Assembly: GCF_001905735.1 (NCBI RefSeq)
Contig: NZ_LISW01000004.1
Coordinates: forward strand, 372,001 to 436,000
Source: Streptomyces sp. CB01249
GTDB taxonomy: Bacteria; Actinomycetota; Actinomycetes; Streptomycetales; Streptomycetaceae
Length of the DNA: 64,000 nucleotides
Direction: 5' to 3'
The notes beneath the pieces are model-generated. The model made no database searches. It had not been told where the DNA came from and saw only the letters and a list, made by a program, of their open reading frames with translations. Positions 38,739 through 48,414 of the stretch are shown here, piece by piece (positions within the stretch are counted from its first letter, which is position 1; each line of letters begins with the position of its first letter). The translations under genes were made by a program, and so were the position numbers.

Positions 38739-41333
38739 GTGGACGCCGAGCTGACCAACAGGAGCAGGGACGCCATCAACGCGGCCACCAGCAGGGCCGT
38801 GAAGGACGGGCATCCCGATCTGACCCCGGGGCATCTGCTGCTTGCGCTGCTCTCGGGCGAGGACAACGAGAATCTGGTCGATCTGCTGGCCGCCGTCGAG
38901 GCCGACCAGATCGCCGTACGCACCGAGACGGAACGGCTCCTGGCCGCGCAGCCCAGCGTGACCGGGTCGACCGTCGCCCCGCCCCAGCCCAACCGCGAGC
39001 TGCTGGCCGTCATCGCGGACGCCGCGCAGCGCGCCCAGGAGCTGGGCGACGACTTCGTCTCCACCGAGCACCTGCTGATCGGGATCGCCGCGAAGGGCGG
39101 CCGTGCCGGTGAGATCCTCGACGGGCAGGGGGCCAGTGCGAAGAAGCTGCTGGACGCGTTCGAGAAGAGCAGGGGAGGGCGCCGGGTGACCACTCCCGAC
39201 CCGGAGGGCCAGTACAAGGCCCTGGAGAAATTCGGCACGGACTTCACCGCCGCCGCGCGCGAGGGCAAGCTCGACCCGGTCATCGGCCGGGACCAGGAGA
39301 TCCGCCGCGTCGTCCAGGTGCTCTCGCGGCGCACCAAGAACAACCCGGTGCTCATCGGTGAGCCGGGCGTCGGCAAGACCGCCGTGGTCGAGGGGCTCGC
39401 CCAGCGCATCGTGAAGGGCGACGTTCCCGAATCCCTCAAGGACAAACGGCTCGTCTCGCTCGACCTGGGTGCCATGGTCGCGGGCGCGAAGTACCGCGGC
39501 GAGTTCGAGGAGCGCCTGAAGACCGTCCTCTCCGAGATCAAGGAGAGCGACGGCCAGATCATCACGTTCATCGACGAGCTGCACACCGTCGTGGGCGCGG
39601 GCGCCGGCGGCGACTCCGCGATGGACGCGGGGAACATGCTCAAGCCGATGCTGGCCCGCGGCGAGCTGCGGATGGTCGGCGCGACCACGCTGGACGAGTA
39701 CCGCGAGCGGATCGAGAAGGACCCCGCCCTGGAGCGCCGCTTCCAGCAGGTGCTGGTCGCCGAGCCGTCCGTCGAGGACACCATCGCGATCCTCCGCGGC
39801 CTCAAGGGGCGTTACGAGGCTCACCACAAGGTCCAGATCGCGGACGCGTCCCTGGTCGCCGCGGCCACCCTGTCCGACCGCTACATCACCTCCCGCTTCC
39901 TGCCCGACAAGGCCATCGACCTCGTGGACGAGGCGGCCTCCCGGCTGCGCATGGAGATCGACTCCTCGCCCGTCGAGATCGATGAGCTCCAGCGCTCCGT
40001 CGACCGGCTGCACATGGAGGAGCTGGCCCTCAGGAACGAGACCGACGCCGCCTCCAAGCAGCGCCTGGAGAAGCTGCGCCGCGACCTCGCCGACAAGGAG
40101 GAGGAGCTGCGCGGCCTCAACGCCCGCTGGGAGAAGGAGAAGCAGGGCCTCAACCGGGTCGGTGAGCTGAAGGAACGCCTGGACGACCTGCGCGGCCAGG
40201 CCGAACGCGCCCAGCGTGACGGCGACTTCGACACCGCGTCGAAGCTGCTGTACGGGGAGATCCCCGGCCTGGAACGCGAGCTGGCCGAGGCCGACGAGGC
40301 CGAGCAGGAGGCTGCCCGCGAGCCCAAGGAGACCCTGGTCAAGGAGGAGGTCGGGCCGGACGACATCGCCGATGTCGTGGGCGCCTGGACCGGCATCCCG
40401 GCCGGCCGCCTCCTGGAGGGCGAGACGCAGAAGCTGCTGCGCATGGAGTCGGAGCTGGGCAAGCGCCTGATCGGGCAGACCGAGGCCGTGCAGGCCGTCT
40501 CGGACGCGGTACGCCGCACCCGCGCCGGCATCGCCGACCCCGACCGCCCGACCGGCTCGTTCCTGTTCCTCGGCCCGACCGGGGTCGGCAAGACCGAGCT
40601 GGCGAAGGCCCTCGCGGACTTCCTCTTCGACGACGAGCGGGCCATGGTCCGCATCGACATGAGCGAGTACAGCGAGAAGCACAGTGTCGCCCGGCTGGTC
40701 GGCGCCCCGCCCGGTTACGTCGGTTACGAGGAGGGCGGCCAGCTCACCGAGGCGGTCCGCCGCCGCCCGTACACCGTCGTCCTGCTGGACGAGGTCGAGA
40801 AGGCCCACCCCGAGGTCTTCGACATCCTGCTCCAGGTCCTGGACGACGGCCGGCTCACCGACGGACAGGGCCGGACGGTGGACTTCCGGAACACCATCCT
40901 GATCCTGACGTCCAACCTCGGCAGCCAGTACCTGACCGATCCGCTGACCAAACCGGAAGAGAAGAAGCGCCAGGTTCTGGAGGTCGTCCGGGCCTCCTTC
41001 AAGCCGGAGTTCCTGAACCGGCTGGACGACCTGGTGGTCTTCTCCGCCCTGTCCGGCGACGAGCTGGCGCACATCGCGGGCCTCCAGATCGACCGGCTCG
41101 CGAGGCGCCTGGCCGACCGCCGGCTCACCCTGGAGGTCACCCCGGAGGCCCTGGCCTGGCTGGCAGAGGAGGGCAACGACCCGGCGTACGGCGCCCGGCC
41201 GCTGCGCCGCCTCATCCAGACGGCGATCGGCGACCGGCTCGCGAAGGAGATCCTGGCGGGCGAGATCAGGGACGGCGACACGGTCCGCGTGGACCGCTTC
41301 GAGGACGGCCTGATCGTCGGAGCGGCGAGCTGA
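38739..41333 (+). CDS. clpB: ATP-dependent disaggregase ClpB (Hsp100)
   Basis: This 864-residue protein has the N domain (1-150), AAA1 with Walker A GEPGVGKTAVVEG and FIDELHTVVGAG, the middle coiled coil (about 400-530), and AAA2 with GPTGVGKTELAKALA and LLDEVEKAHPEVF. It resolves protein aggregates together with DnaK. The GTG start at 38739 has AAGGAGGAGA upstream; an upstream ATG in the HAIR region is rejected. The HAIR pair places it in the HspR regulon with dnaK. Confidence 0.98.
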   Translation: MDAELTNRSRDAINAATSRAVKDGHPDLTPGHLLLALLSGEDNENLVDLLAAVEADQIAVRTETERLLAAQPSVTGSTVAPPQPNRELLAVIADAAQRAQELGDDFVSTEHLLIGIAAKGGRAGEILDGQGASAKKLLDAFEKSRGGRRVTTPDPEGQYKALEKFGTDFTAAAREGKLDPVIGRDQEIRRVVQVLSRRTKNNPVLIGEPGVGKTAVVEGLAQRIVKGDVPESLKDKRLVSLDLGAMVAGAKYRGEFEERLKTVLSEIKESDGQIITFIDELHTVVGAGAGGDSAMDAGNMLKPMLARGELRMVGATTLDEYRERIEKDPALERRFQQVLVAEPSVEDTIAILRGLKGRYEAHHKVQIADASLVAAATLSDRYITSRFLPDKAIDLVDEAASRLRMEIDSSPVEIDELQRSVDRLHMEELALRNETDAASKQRLEKLRRDLADKEEELRGLNARWEKEKQGLNRVGELKERLDDLRGQAERAQRDGDFDTASKLLYGEIPGLERELAEADEAEQEAAREPKETLVKEEVGPDDIADVVGAWTGIPAGRLLEGETQKLLRMESELGKRLIGQTEAVQAVSDAVRRTRAGIADPDRPTGSFLFLGPTGVGKTELAKALADFLFDDERAMVRIDMSEYSEKHSVARLVGAPPGYVGYEEGGQLTEAVRRRPYTVVLLDEVEKAHPEVFDILLQVLDDGRLTDGQGRTVDFRNTILILTSNLGSQYLTDPLTKPEEKKRQVLEVVRASFKPEFLNRLDDLVVFSALSGDELAHIAGLQIDRLARRLADRRLTLEVTPEALAWLAEEGNDPAYGARPLRRLIQTAIGDRLAKEILAGEIRDGDTVRVDRFEDGLIVGAAS

Positions 41334-41502
41334 GCGCGGCCGCCGACGCGATAAGCGGAATCCGTACGGCGTAATCGGAACGCCCCGGCCCCGTTCCCCA
41401 CCGGCTGAATATCAGCTTGTGGCGGATCGGGGCCTTCCGGGCTTGCCATGCCCCGCCCGGCATAAGAGAGGATGGCAGCCAACCGCACGAAGGGAAATAA
41501 CG

Positions 41503-42057
41503 GTGAGCATCGATCCGTCCTCGATTCCTAACTTCGGGGCTCAGCCCGAACCGCAGGCGGCAGGACCGGAGGGCCCCGTCGTCCCTGACCAGGACCTCGT
41601 CAAGCAGCTGCTGGACCAGATGGAGCTGAAGTACGTCGTCGACGACGAGGGCGACCTCGCCGCGCCGTGGGAGGAATTCCGCACGTACTTCATGTTCCGC
41701 GGCGAGGGCGAGCAGCAGGTCTTCTCGGTCCGTACGTTCTACGACCGCCCGCACGCCACGGACCAGCGCCCGGTCCTCCTCGACGCGATCGACGACTGGA
41801 ACCGCCGCACCCTGTGGCCCAAGGTCTACACGCACACCCACGAGCCCGAGGAGGGCGAGGAGGGCGGCCCCTCGGTCCGCCTGATCGGTGAGGCGCAGAT
41901 GCTCATCGGCACCGGCGTCTCCCTGGAGCACTTCGTCTCCTCGACGGTCAGCTGGGTGCGCGCCTCCATCGAGTTCGACAAGTGGCTGCTGGAGCGCCTG
42001 GGCCTGGCCCCGGCCGAGCAGAAGGCCGAGGACGGCTCGGAGGCTCCGGACGCCTGA
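41503..42057 (+). CDS. YbjN domain-containing protein
   Basis: This 184-residue protein has an N-terminal Pro/Gln-rich segment (1-35), then DLVKQLLDQMELKYVVDDEGDLAAPWEEFRTYFMFRG and a final LEHFVSSTVSWVRASIEFDKWLLE. The YbjN fold is related to type III secretion chaperones and is often a sensory or chaperone module in actinobacteria. GTG 41503 follows AAGGGAAA. A strong hairpin (42077-42121) ends the gene. Confidence 0.85.
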   Translation: MSIDPSSIPNFGAQPEPQAAGPEGPVVPDQDLVKQLLDQMELKYVVDDEGDLAAPWEEFRTYFMFRGEGEQQVFSVRTFYDRPHATDQRPVLLDAIDDWNRRTLWPKVYTHTHEPEEGEEGGPSVRLIGEAQMLIGTGVSLEHFVSSTVSWVRASIEFDKWLLERLGLAPAEQKAEDGSEAPDA

Positions 42058-42076
42058 GTCCGCTCCGCACGCATCG

Positions 42077-42121
42077 CATGAAGAGGCCCGGCCGGGGGAA
42101 CCCGCGCCGGGCCTCTTCATG
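42077..42121. terminator. terminator between YbjN and aminotransferase genes
   Basis: CATGAAGAGGCCCGGC pairs perfectly with GCCGGGCCTCTTCATG around a 13-base loop between convergent genes. Confidence 0.88.
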
Positions 42122-42123
42122 TG

Positions 42124-43302
42124 TCAGAGCCGCTTCAGCCGGGAAACGGCCTCCTGGAGCACGTCCGTACGTTTGCAGAACGTGAAGCGGACGAAGGGGG
42201 CGCCCTGGTCGCGGTGGTCGTAGAAGACGGCGTTGGGGACCGCCACCACTCCGCAGCGTTCCGGCAGGGCCCGGCAGAACGCGATGCCGTCGCCGGTCGC
42301 GTCGAGCGGGCGGATGTCGGTGGTGACGAAGTACGTGCCGGCCGGGCGGTAGACCGCGAAACCGGCCTCGGCGAGGCCCGCGCAGAGCAGGTCCCGCTTG
42401 GCGTGCAGGTCCGCGCGCAGCTCCTCGTAGAAGCTGTCGGGCAGCCGCAGCGCCTCGGCGACGGCGTACTGGAGGGGGCCGCCGGAGACGTACGTCAGGT
42501 ACTGCTTCGCCGAGCGCACCGCCGTCACCAGCTCGGCGCTGCCGGTGACCCAGCCGATCTTCCAGCCGGTGTACGAGAACGTCTTGCCGGCCGAAGAGAT
42601 GGTGACCGTGCGCTCGCGCATGCCGGGGAAGCCCGCCAGCGGCAGGTGCTCGCCCTCGAAGACCAGGTGCTCGTAGACCTCGTCGGTGACGACGAGCAGG
42701 TCGTGCTCGCAGGCCAGTTCCGCGATGGCGCCCAGTTCCTCGCGGCTCAGCACCGTGCCGGTCGGGTTGTGCGGGGTGTTGATCAGCAGCAGCCGGGTAC
42801 GGCGGGTGACCGCCGCGCGCAGTTCGTCGAGATCCAGCCGATAGGTGCCGGCGGAGGTGTCGGGGCGCAGCGTGACGGGAACGCGCGTCGCGCCCGCCAT
42901 CGCGATGCAGGCGGCGTACGAGTCGTAGTACGGCTCCAGCGCGATGACCTCGTCGCCGGGCTCCAGGAGCGCCAGGAGCGAGGCGGCGATGGCCTCGGTG
43001 GCGCCCGCGGTGACCAGCACCTCCGTGTCGGGGTCGTACGCCAGGCCGTAGCGCCGCTGCTGGTGGCCGGTGATCGCGGTGCGCAGCTCGGGGACGCCGG
43101 GGCCGGGCGGGTACTGGTTTCCCTGCCCGGCGCGCAGGGCACGCACCGCGGCCTCGCGGATCTCCTCGGGGCCGTCGGTGTCGGGAAAGCCCTGGCCGAG
43201 ATTGATGGCTCCGGTGCGGACGGCCAGCGCGGACATCTCCGCGAAGATCGTCGTGCCGAACTCGGCGAGGCGGCGGTTGAGCAGCGGTCGTCCGTGTGTC
43301 AT
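42124..43302 (-). CDS. PLP-dependent aminotransferase, class I (KAT/YbdL-like)
   Basis: This 392-residue fold-type I aminotransferase reads RTGAINLGQGFPDTDGPEEIREAAV, VTAGATEAIAASLLAL, LLINTPHNPTGTVLSREEL and SAGKTFSYTGWKIGW, which contains the PLP lysine. The FPDTDGP start and the SAGKTFSxTGWKIGW signature resemble the kynurenine/methionine aminotransferase group. It might act on kynurenine from the pathway encoded 11 kb away, but no link beyond the family is seen. ATG 43302 is chosen; ATG 43311 is equally possible. Confidence 0.85.
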   Translation of the reverse strand: MTHGRPLLNRRLAEFGTTIFAEMSALAVRTGAINLGQGFPDTDGPEEIREAAVRALRAGQGNQYPPGPGVPELRTAITGHQQRRYGLAYDPDTEVLVTAGATEAIAASLLALLEPGDEVIALEPYYDSYAACIAMAGATRVPVTLRPDTSAGTYRLDLDELRAAVTRRTRLLLINTPHNPTGTVLSREELGAIAELACEHDLLVVTDEVYEHLVFEGEHLPLAGFPGMRERTVTISSAGKTFSYTGWKIGWVTGSAELVTAVRSAKQYLTYVSGGPLQYAVAEALRLPDSFYEELRADLHAKRDLLCAGLAEAGFAVYRPAGTYFVTTDIRPLDATGDGIAFCRALPERCGVVAVPNAVFYDHRDQGAPFVRFTFCKRTDVLQEAVSRLKRL

Positions 43303-43437
43303 GGCCGCCATCCTGCGCGCAAGCTCTGGACTTGCTCAAGTCTGCTTTGGGCCTGCGGCGGCAGGGGCATCTCCCCTGCACGCCGGAAGGGCGCGGAGCG
43401 GGGGGCCTCGCTTCGGGGGAAGGAAGGACGTGAGGTC

Positions 43438-43725
43438 ATGGTCGGTGTGCTGGTCGGTGTGTTTCTGGTCGTGCTGGTCCTGGTCCTCGCCGCGAAGGCG
43501 GCGCGGCCCGGCGGGCGGGGGCGTGCGCCGGCGCGCAGCAGGCGGCGCGGTACGGCGGGCGGCTCGGCCGCCGGGGGCAGCTGGTGGGTCGGGGACAGCG
43601 GCGGCGGACACTCCGGTGGGCACTCGTGCGGCGGCGGGCACTCGGGCGGCCACTCCTGCGGCGGTGGGTCGTCGTGCGGCGGGGGCTCCTCCTGCGGTGG
43701 AGGCGGATGCGGCGGAGGCAGCTGA
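43438..43725 (+). CDS. Gly/Ser/Cys/His-rich small membrane protein
   Basis: This 95-residue protein has one N-terminal helix (VGVLVGVFLVVLVLVLAA), an Arg/Gly-rich stretch, then a low-complexity tail made of GGHSGGHSCGGG-like units with at least five Cys and several His. The tail is likely a metal-binding or flexible sequence. The reading frame is real by codon bias and a GAGG upstream. I know no family; related tails occur in streptomycete proteins of unknown role. Confidence 0.6.
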   Translation: MVGVLVGVFLVVLVLVLAAKAARPGGRGRAPARSRRRGTAGGSAAGGSWWVGDSGGGHSGGHSCGGGHSGGHSCGGGSSCGGGSSCGGGGCGGGS

Positions 43726-44063
43726 CACGGGGCAGTTGGCCCGCGAGGGTGTGTCAGCAGACATGCCTCGGGGCCCGGCGGGAGGCGCGACGCACGCGCC
43801 AAGTCCCGCCGGGCTCCTTTTTGTTGGGGTCTCTCATGGGTCTGCGGTGAACAGGTGAGCGGAAGGCCCCCCGAGGGGGATGGAAACCCCGGCAAGTTGG
43901 GCAAAAACGCTGTGAGTGCGGCGTAGTTCGTGATTCCCTCGTTGGAGAGAACATTCAGCCCTCGGACCCCAGTTGGACCTGATCGGGCGCTTCCCACCTC
44001 CCACGCGCACGACGCGGGGGCGTCCCCTGTCCATGTGTCCATGCGTGTTTGCGGAGCCGACCC
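43726..44063. other. intergenic stretch with terminator
   Basis: About 340 bases contain no gene. The first part is a terminator: CCCGGCGGGA pairs with TCCCGCCGGG across an inner GGCGCG/CGCGCC hairpin (43774-43813), followed by CTCCTTTTT. The rest (43830-44063) is AT-richer and presumably includes the promoter of the DUF2617 gene, but I could not place its boxes. Confidence 0.6.
43774..43823 (+). terminator. intrinsic terminator with T run
   Basis: Nested GC-rich hairpins are followed by CTCCTTTTT, one of the few U-rich terminators in this high-GC window. Confidence 0.88.
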
Positions 44064-44585
44064 ATGCTCACGACCCTTCATACGGCCTATTCCGATACCC
44101 GTGCCGCCGATCTGGCCTGGGCGCTGGGGCGCGAGCCGCTCCCCGCGCTGGCCGTCCTCGACCTCGAACTCGCCGGCGCCACCCTGCAGCTGCGGCTGCT
44201 CGGCGCCTCCCACCAGGTGCTTCTGGAGGAGGAGCAGGGCAGCTGTTCCGAGACGGTGGCCTGCATGCCCGGCAGCAGCACCCCGCTGCCGCTGGGCGTC
44301 GCCAAGCGGATCGGTGGCTGGGAGTACGAGTTCGCGGCCCGCGTCGAGACGCTGAGCGCGGGCTCCTTCGCCGGGCGCGCGCAGGAACTGCTGGCGCTCG
44401 TCTCCGATCACCCGCACGGTCTGGCCGGAACGTTTCCGGGCAGCCCGCACGCCTTCACGGCCATGCTCGCCCAGCGGACCGAGGGCCAGGTGCGGTGGCG
44501 CACCTGGCACGCGTACCCGCAGGAGGGCCAGCTCGTCGTGACGCGGACCCGGGTGGGCGTGCGGGTACCCGCGGTGGCGCTGTGA
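44064..44585 (+). CDS. DUF2617 family protein
   Basis: This 173-residue protein starts MLTTLHTAYSDTRAADLAWALG and includes GATLQLRLLGASHQVLLEE, HPHGLAGTFPGSPHAFTAML and WRTWHAYPQEGQLVVTRTRV. The HPHGLxGxFPGSPxAFT signature is that of DUF2617, of unknown function. It lies 84 bases upstream of the aminopropyltransferase-like gene on the same strand, a pairing I recall from other streptomycetes. GGAG lies upstream of the ATG. Confidence 0.85.
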   Translation: MLTTLHTAYSDTRAADLAWALGREPLPALAVLDLELAGATLQLRLLGASHQVLLEEEQGSCSETVACMPGSSTPLPLGVAKRIGGWEYEFAARVETLSAGSFAGRAQELLALVSDHPHGLAGTFPGSPHAFTAMLAQRTEGQVRWRTWHAYPQEGQLVVTRTRVGVRVPAVAL

Positions 44586-44669
44586 CGCACACCCGCCGCG
44601 CCTCGGGTACGCCAGTTACACCCTTGTGGGTGACAAACGGCAAGCGATCGGTGACGTAGCGTTCGCGGC

Positions 44670-46268
44670 ATGATCGACCAGCAGGTGTCGCTGCGAGGGG
44701 GCGCGGCGCGGCTTCCCGTCCGACCGAGGACCGGTCGGTATCTCGTGCTGGCCGCCGTCTTCGTCTGTGCCGCCTGCGGTCTGGTGTACGAGCTCGAACT
44801 GGTGGCGCTCGCTTCCTATTTGATCGGCGACTCGGTCACCCAGGCGTCCGTGGTGCTCTCCGTGATGGTGTTCGCGATGGGGATCGGCTCGCTGCTCGCG
44901 AAACGTTTACGCAACCGGGCCGCGGTGGGCTTCGGGCTGATCGAGGCGGCCCTCGCCCTGGTGGGCGGCTTCTCGGCGCTGGTGCTCTACGCGTCGTTCG
45001 CCTGGTTCGGCGAATCGCGGTACGCGCTGGTCGGCTTCTCGCTGACGATCGGTATCCTGATCGGCGCGGAGATCCCCCTGCTGATGACGCTGATCCAGCG
45101 GGTGGACCGGCAGGACGCGGGCGGGGCCGTCGCCGATCTGTTCGCGGCGGACTACGTGGGCGCGCTCGTCGGCGGCCTCGCCTTCCCGTTCCTGCTGCTG
45201 CCGATGCTCGGCCAGCTCACCGGCGCGCTGCTGACCGGCGCGGTGAACGCGGCGGCGGGCGGGGCGCTGGTGCTGTGGGTGTTCCGGCGGGACGTGACCC
45301 CCAGGGCGCGATGGCTGCTGATCGCCGCCAACGTCACGGTGATCGCGGTGCTGGCCGCGGCCGCGCTGCTGGCCGACGACTTCGAGCGGGCGGCGCGGCG
45401 CGCGGTGTACGGGGACCAGGTGCGGGTCGCCGTGCAGACCGATGTGCAGGAGGTCGTGCTGACCGGGGCCGGCCGCAGCTCCCTGGACCTCTATCTGGAC
45501 GGGCGGCTGCGGGTCAGCTCCCGCGACGAGTACCGCTACCACGAGGCGCTGGTGCACCCCGCGATGAACGGGGCGCGCGCCCGGGTGCTGATCCTGGGCG
45601 GCGGGGACGGGCTGGCGGCGCGGGAGGTGCTGCGCTACGCGGACGTGCGGAGCCTGACCCTGGTCGAGCTGGACCCGGCCGTCACCCGACTGGCCCGTAC
45701 GGACCACGCGCTCTCCGCGCTGAACGCGCACGCGCTGGACGACCCCCGCGTGACGACGGTGACCGGCGACGCGTTCACCTGGCTGCGGACCGCCCGCGGC
45801 CGCTACGACGTGGTGATCTCCGACCTCCCCGACCCCGGGATCTCCGCCAGTACGAAGCTCTACTCGGCGGAGTTCTACGGCCTGGTCGCCGAGGCCCTCG
45901 CCCCGGACGGACGGCTCGCGGTGCACGCGGGGCCGGCCGTCGTCCGGCCGCGCACCTTCTGGACGGTCGAGGCCTCCATGCGGGCCGCCGGGCTGTGTCC
46001 GCGCCCCTATCGGATCAGCGGGCGCCAGTCGGGCTTCGCGGCCGGCCCCGACCGGTCCGGCGGCGGCACGGACGGGGACGGCGGCTGGGGGTTCCTGCTG
46101 GCCGGGAGGGAGGCGACGCCCACGCTCGGCCTGGCCCCGGCCGCGCCCGCGCTGCGCTCGCTGAGCGTGCCGGGGCTGCTCGACGCGGGGCGCACGGCGG
46201 AGGCCGGGCGGCTGAGCGGCCTCGCGCCCTCGACGCTGGTGCACCCGCGCTACTGGGAGGAGCGGTGA
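44670..46268 (+). CDS. membrane-bound polyamine aminopropyltransferase-like protein
   Basis: This 532-residue protein has about seven transmembrane helices (40-240) and a C-terminal spermidine synthase domain: LDLYLDGRLRVSSRDEYRYHEALVHPAM, the AdoMet-type motif ILGGGDGLAAREVLRYADVRSLTLVELD, and VISDLPDPGISASTKLYSAEFYGLVAEAL. The family transfers aminopropyl groups from decarboxylated AdoMet to a diamine. In this membrane-fused version the true substrate is unknown. A long Gly/Asp-rich insertion follows (RSGGGTDGDGGWG). Confidence 0.9.
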   Translation: MIDQQVSLRGGAARLPVRPRTGRYLVLAAVFVCAACGLVYELELVALASYLIGDSVTQASVVLSVMVFAMGIGSLLAKRLRNRAAVGFGLIEAALALVGGFSALVLYASFAWFGESRYALVGFSLTIGILIGAEIPLLMTLIQRVDRQDAGGAVADLFAADYVGALVGGLAFPFLLLPMLGQLTGALLTGAVNAAAGGALVLWVFRRDVTPRARWLLIAANVTVIAVLAAAALLADDFERAARRAVYGDQVRVAVQTDVQEVVLTGAGRSSLDLYLDGRLRVSSRDEYRYHEALVHPAMNGARARVLILGGGDGLAAREVLRYADVRSLTLVELDPAVTRLARTDHALSALNAHALDDPRVTTVTGDAFTWLRTARGRYDVVISDLPDPGISASTKLYSAEFYGLVAEALAPDGRLAVHAGPAVVRPRTFWTVEASMRAAGLCPRPYRISGRQSGFAAGPDRSGGGTDGDGGWGFLLAGREATPTLGLAPAAPALRSLSVPGLLDAGRTAEAGRLSGLAPSTLVHPRYWEER

Positions 46269-46375
46269 GGCGCGGCGTGCGGGCTGCCGCGGGTGAGCGC
46301 GGCGCCGGGGTGCGGGGGCGGTCGCGGACGCGGAAGCGCTGACGGGACGGCCGGGGCTGAGTAGGCTCGTTCACC

Positions 46376-47524
46376 ATGGAGCATGAGGTGTTCGTTCCGG
46401 TTCCGGTCCCGGCCCTGCGGCGGACGCTGGGTGACCCCGTCCGGGTCGCCCGCTGTGTACCGGGGTTCCAGCAGGACGCCGACGCGTCGGCGGGCCCCCT
46501 GACGGGCCGGCTCAGAATCCGGGCGGGCGGCCACACCATCACGTACCGGGGCGCCCTGCGCCTCACACCGTTGCCGGGCGACCCGGACGTGGACTCCGTG
46601 CACGCCGTCCTGGTGGAGGGCGAGGGCGCGGAGGCCCGGGGCGGCGGCTCGGCGAAGCTGTCCCTGACCATCCGGCTGACGGAGGGCGACGAGGGCACGT
46701 CGATCTCCTTCGAGGGCGGGGCGAGCGGTGACGGCCGCCTGCGGGACCTGGAGCCGGCGGCAGCGCTGTCGACGGCCCACCGCCTGCTGGACCGGTTCGC
46801 CCAACAGCTCGTGACGGAGTCGCTGGCCGCCCAGGGCGAGGGCGCGGCCGACGAGGCGTGGGGCGGCGGGGCGGCGGGCGACGTTGCTTCCGCCGACGGG
46901 TCCTCCACCGACGGGTCCTCCGCCGACGGGGCTTCCGCCGACGGGGCTTCCGCCGGTACGCCGGAGACGCCGGGCGCTGCCGAGGTCAGCGCCGACGAGC
47001 TGGCCGTCGGGGAGGCCGTGGAGAAGGCGCTCGAAGAGGCCGCCGAGGACGCGGACCAGACCGGCCCCGAGCCCTCGGCCGGCTCCCCGCTCAGCGCCTC
47101 CGGACCCCGCAGCGACGCCGACGAGTCGCTGCCGACGCACGAGGCCGCCCCCGACGAGGCGCCGGGCGCGGAGCAGCCGGGGGAGCGGGGCGCGGAGCAG
47201 GACGGGAAGCCGGACGCGGAGCCGTCGCAGGAGGGGGAGTCGCTGTTCGACGCGCCCATCCCGCCGTCGTCGCTGGACCCGGTCGCCGGGATCGAGTTCA
47301 CCGTGCCGGACGGGCCTCCGGCCGAGGCCGCGCATGCCCGGCGCACCATGATCGGGCGCAGCGCGGAGGAGGTCGACCACTCCCCGCCGCGCGGCCGGTA
47401 CGCCCCCGTGCCCACGCCGGAATCGGGCGGGGCGGGCGCGACGCTGCGCTGGGTCGCCCCGGCGGCCGCGCTGGCCCTCGCCTCGGCGGTGGTCGTCAGC
47501 CGGGCGTTGCGGCGCCGGAGGTAG
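46376..47524 (+). CDS. CoxG/SRPBCC-domain protein with C-terminal anchor
   Basis: This 382-residue protein has an N-terminal CoxG-like SRPBCC domain (1-150; MEHEVFVPVPVPALRRTLGDPVRVARCVPGF, then LDRFAQQLVTES). A long acidic, disordered region (150-300) includes short DGSS/DGAS repeats (SADGSSTDGSSADGASADG), and there is one C-terminal helix (WVAPAAALALASAVVVSRAL). CoxG proteins help anchor molybdenum hydroxylases or carbon monoxide dehydrogenase. No such enzyme is nearby, so the role is unclear. Confidence 0.75.
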   Translation: MEHEVFVPVPVPALRRTLGDPVRVARCVPGFQQDADASAGPLTGRLRIRAGGHTITYRGALRLTPLPGDPDVDSVHAVLVEGEGAEARGGGSAKLSLTIRLTEGDEGTSISFEGGASGDGRLRDLEPAAALSTAHRLLDRFAQQLVTESLAAQGEGAADEAWGGGAAGDVASADGSSTDGSSADGASADGASAGTPETPGAAEVSADELAVGEAVEKALEEAAEDADQTGPEPSAGSPLSASGPRSDADESLPTHEAAPDEAPGAEQPGERGAEQDGKPDAEPSQEGESLFDAPIPPSSLDPVAGIEFTVPDGPPAEAAHARRTMIGRSAEEVDHSPPRGRYAPVPTPESGGAGATLRWVAPAAALALASAVVVSRALRRRR

Positions 47525-47545
47525 CGGCGCCAGTAGGGTCGTCCC

Positions 47546-48343
47546 GTGAGCAGTAGCGAGAAGGACGTCCGGCTCTCCGTCGGCGACACAGAGTTGACCG
47601 TGAACCCCGCCAACGGCTGCCGGATCAGCAGCCTGCGGATCGGCGGTACCGAGCTGCTGCGGCAGGGGGAGCGGTACGGCTGCTTCCCGATGGTGCCGTG
47701 GTGCGGGCGGACCGAGAACGGGCAGTTCCGCGACGGCGGCGTCCTCCACCAGCTGCCGCTGACCGCTCCGCCGCACGCCATCCACGGCACGGGCCGCGAC
47801 ACGGCGTGGCACACCGCCCTGGAGAGCGGGACCCAGGCGTCGTTCTACTACGACCTGGCCGACCCCTGGCCGTATCCGGGCCGGGTGACCCAGACCTTCG
47901 AACTGGCCGAGGACTCCCTCACATTGGCCTTCGGCATCGAGACGTACGGGGACTCCTTCCCGGCCCAGGCGGGCTGGCACCCGTGGTTCCGCCGCCGCCT
48001 CGACACCGGCGAGGAGGTCCGTATCGACTTCGACGCCGCCTGGCAGGAGGAGCGCGGCGAGAACCACCTGCCGACCGGCCGCCGGATTCCGCCGCTGCCC
48101 GGCCCGTGGGACGACTGCTTCGGGATGCCGGACGGCGTCGACGTCACCCTCACCTGGCCGGAGCGGCTGGAGCTGACGGTGAAGAGCCGGTCCGAGTGGG
48201 TCGTGATCTACGACGAGCAGGACGAGGCGGTCTGCGTGGAACCGCAGTCGGGCCCGCCGAACGGGCTGAACACGGACCCGCGCTATGTCACCCCGATCGA
48301 GCCGCTGGAGATCGCCACCACCTGGAGCTGGCGCCGGCTCTGA
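47546..48343 (+). CDS. aldose 1-epimerase family protein
   Basis: This 265-residue beta-sandwich protein of the galactose mutarotase superfamily has DTELTVNPANGCRISSLRIGGTELL, FPMVPWCGR, PPHAIHGTGRDTAW (catalytic His region) and GWHPWFRR, with a final CVEPQSGPPNGLN. It interconverts sugar anomers or binds a sugar phosphate. The gene is followed closely by pyrE. Confidence 0.88.
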   Translation: MSSSEKDVRLSVGDTELTVNPANGCRISSLRIGGTELLRQGERYGCFPMVPWCGRTENGQFRDGGVLHQLPLTAPPHAIHGTGRDTAWHTALESGTQASFYYDLADPWPYPGRVTQTFELAEDSLTLAFGIETYGDSFPAQAGWHPWFRRRLDTGEEVRIDFDAAWQEERGENHLPTGRRIPPLPGPWDDCFGMPDGVDVTLTWPERLELTVKSRSEWVVIYDEQDEAVCVEPQSGPPNGLNTDPRYVTPIEPLEIATTWSWRRL

Positions 48344-48414
48344 GCGCGAGGAGCCGGCGGCTGGGCTGCGGCCGGCGGGCTGCCGCGGAAAACGCGCGCC
48401 TTATCCTCGTAGCC

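Noticed and set aside
38631..41072. 813-codon antisense frame across clpB
   Set aside because: Antisense shadow of clpB with Leu/Gly/Val-rich, non-protein-like composition.
46884..46965. Short tandem repeats (DGSS/DGAS) suspected to be a CRISPR or VNTR
   Set aside because: They are in-frame coding repeats of a disordered linker, without spacers of uniform length. No CRISPR array was seen anywhere in the window.
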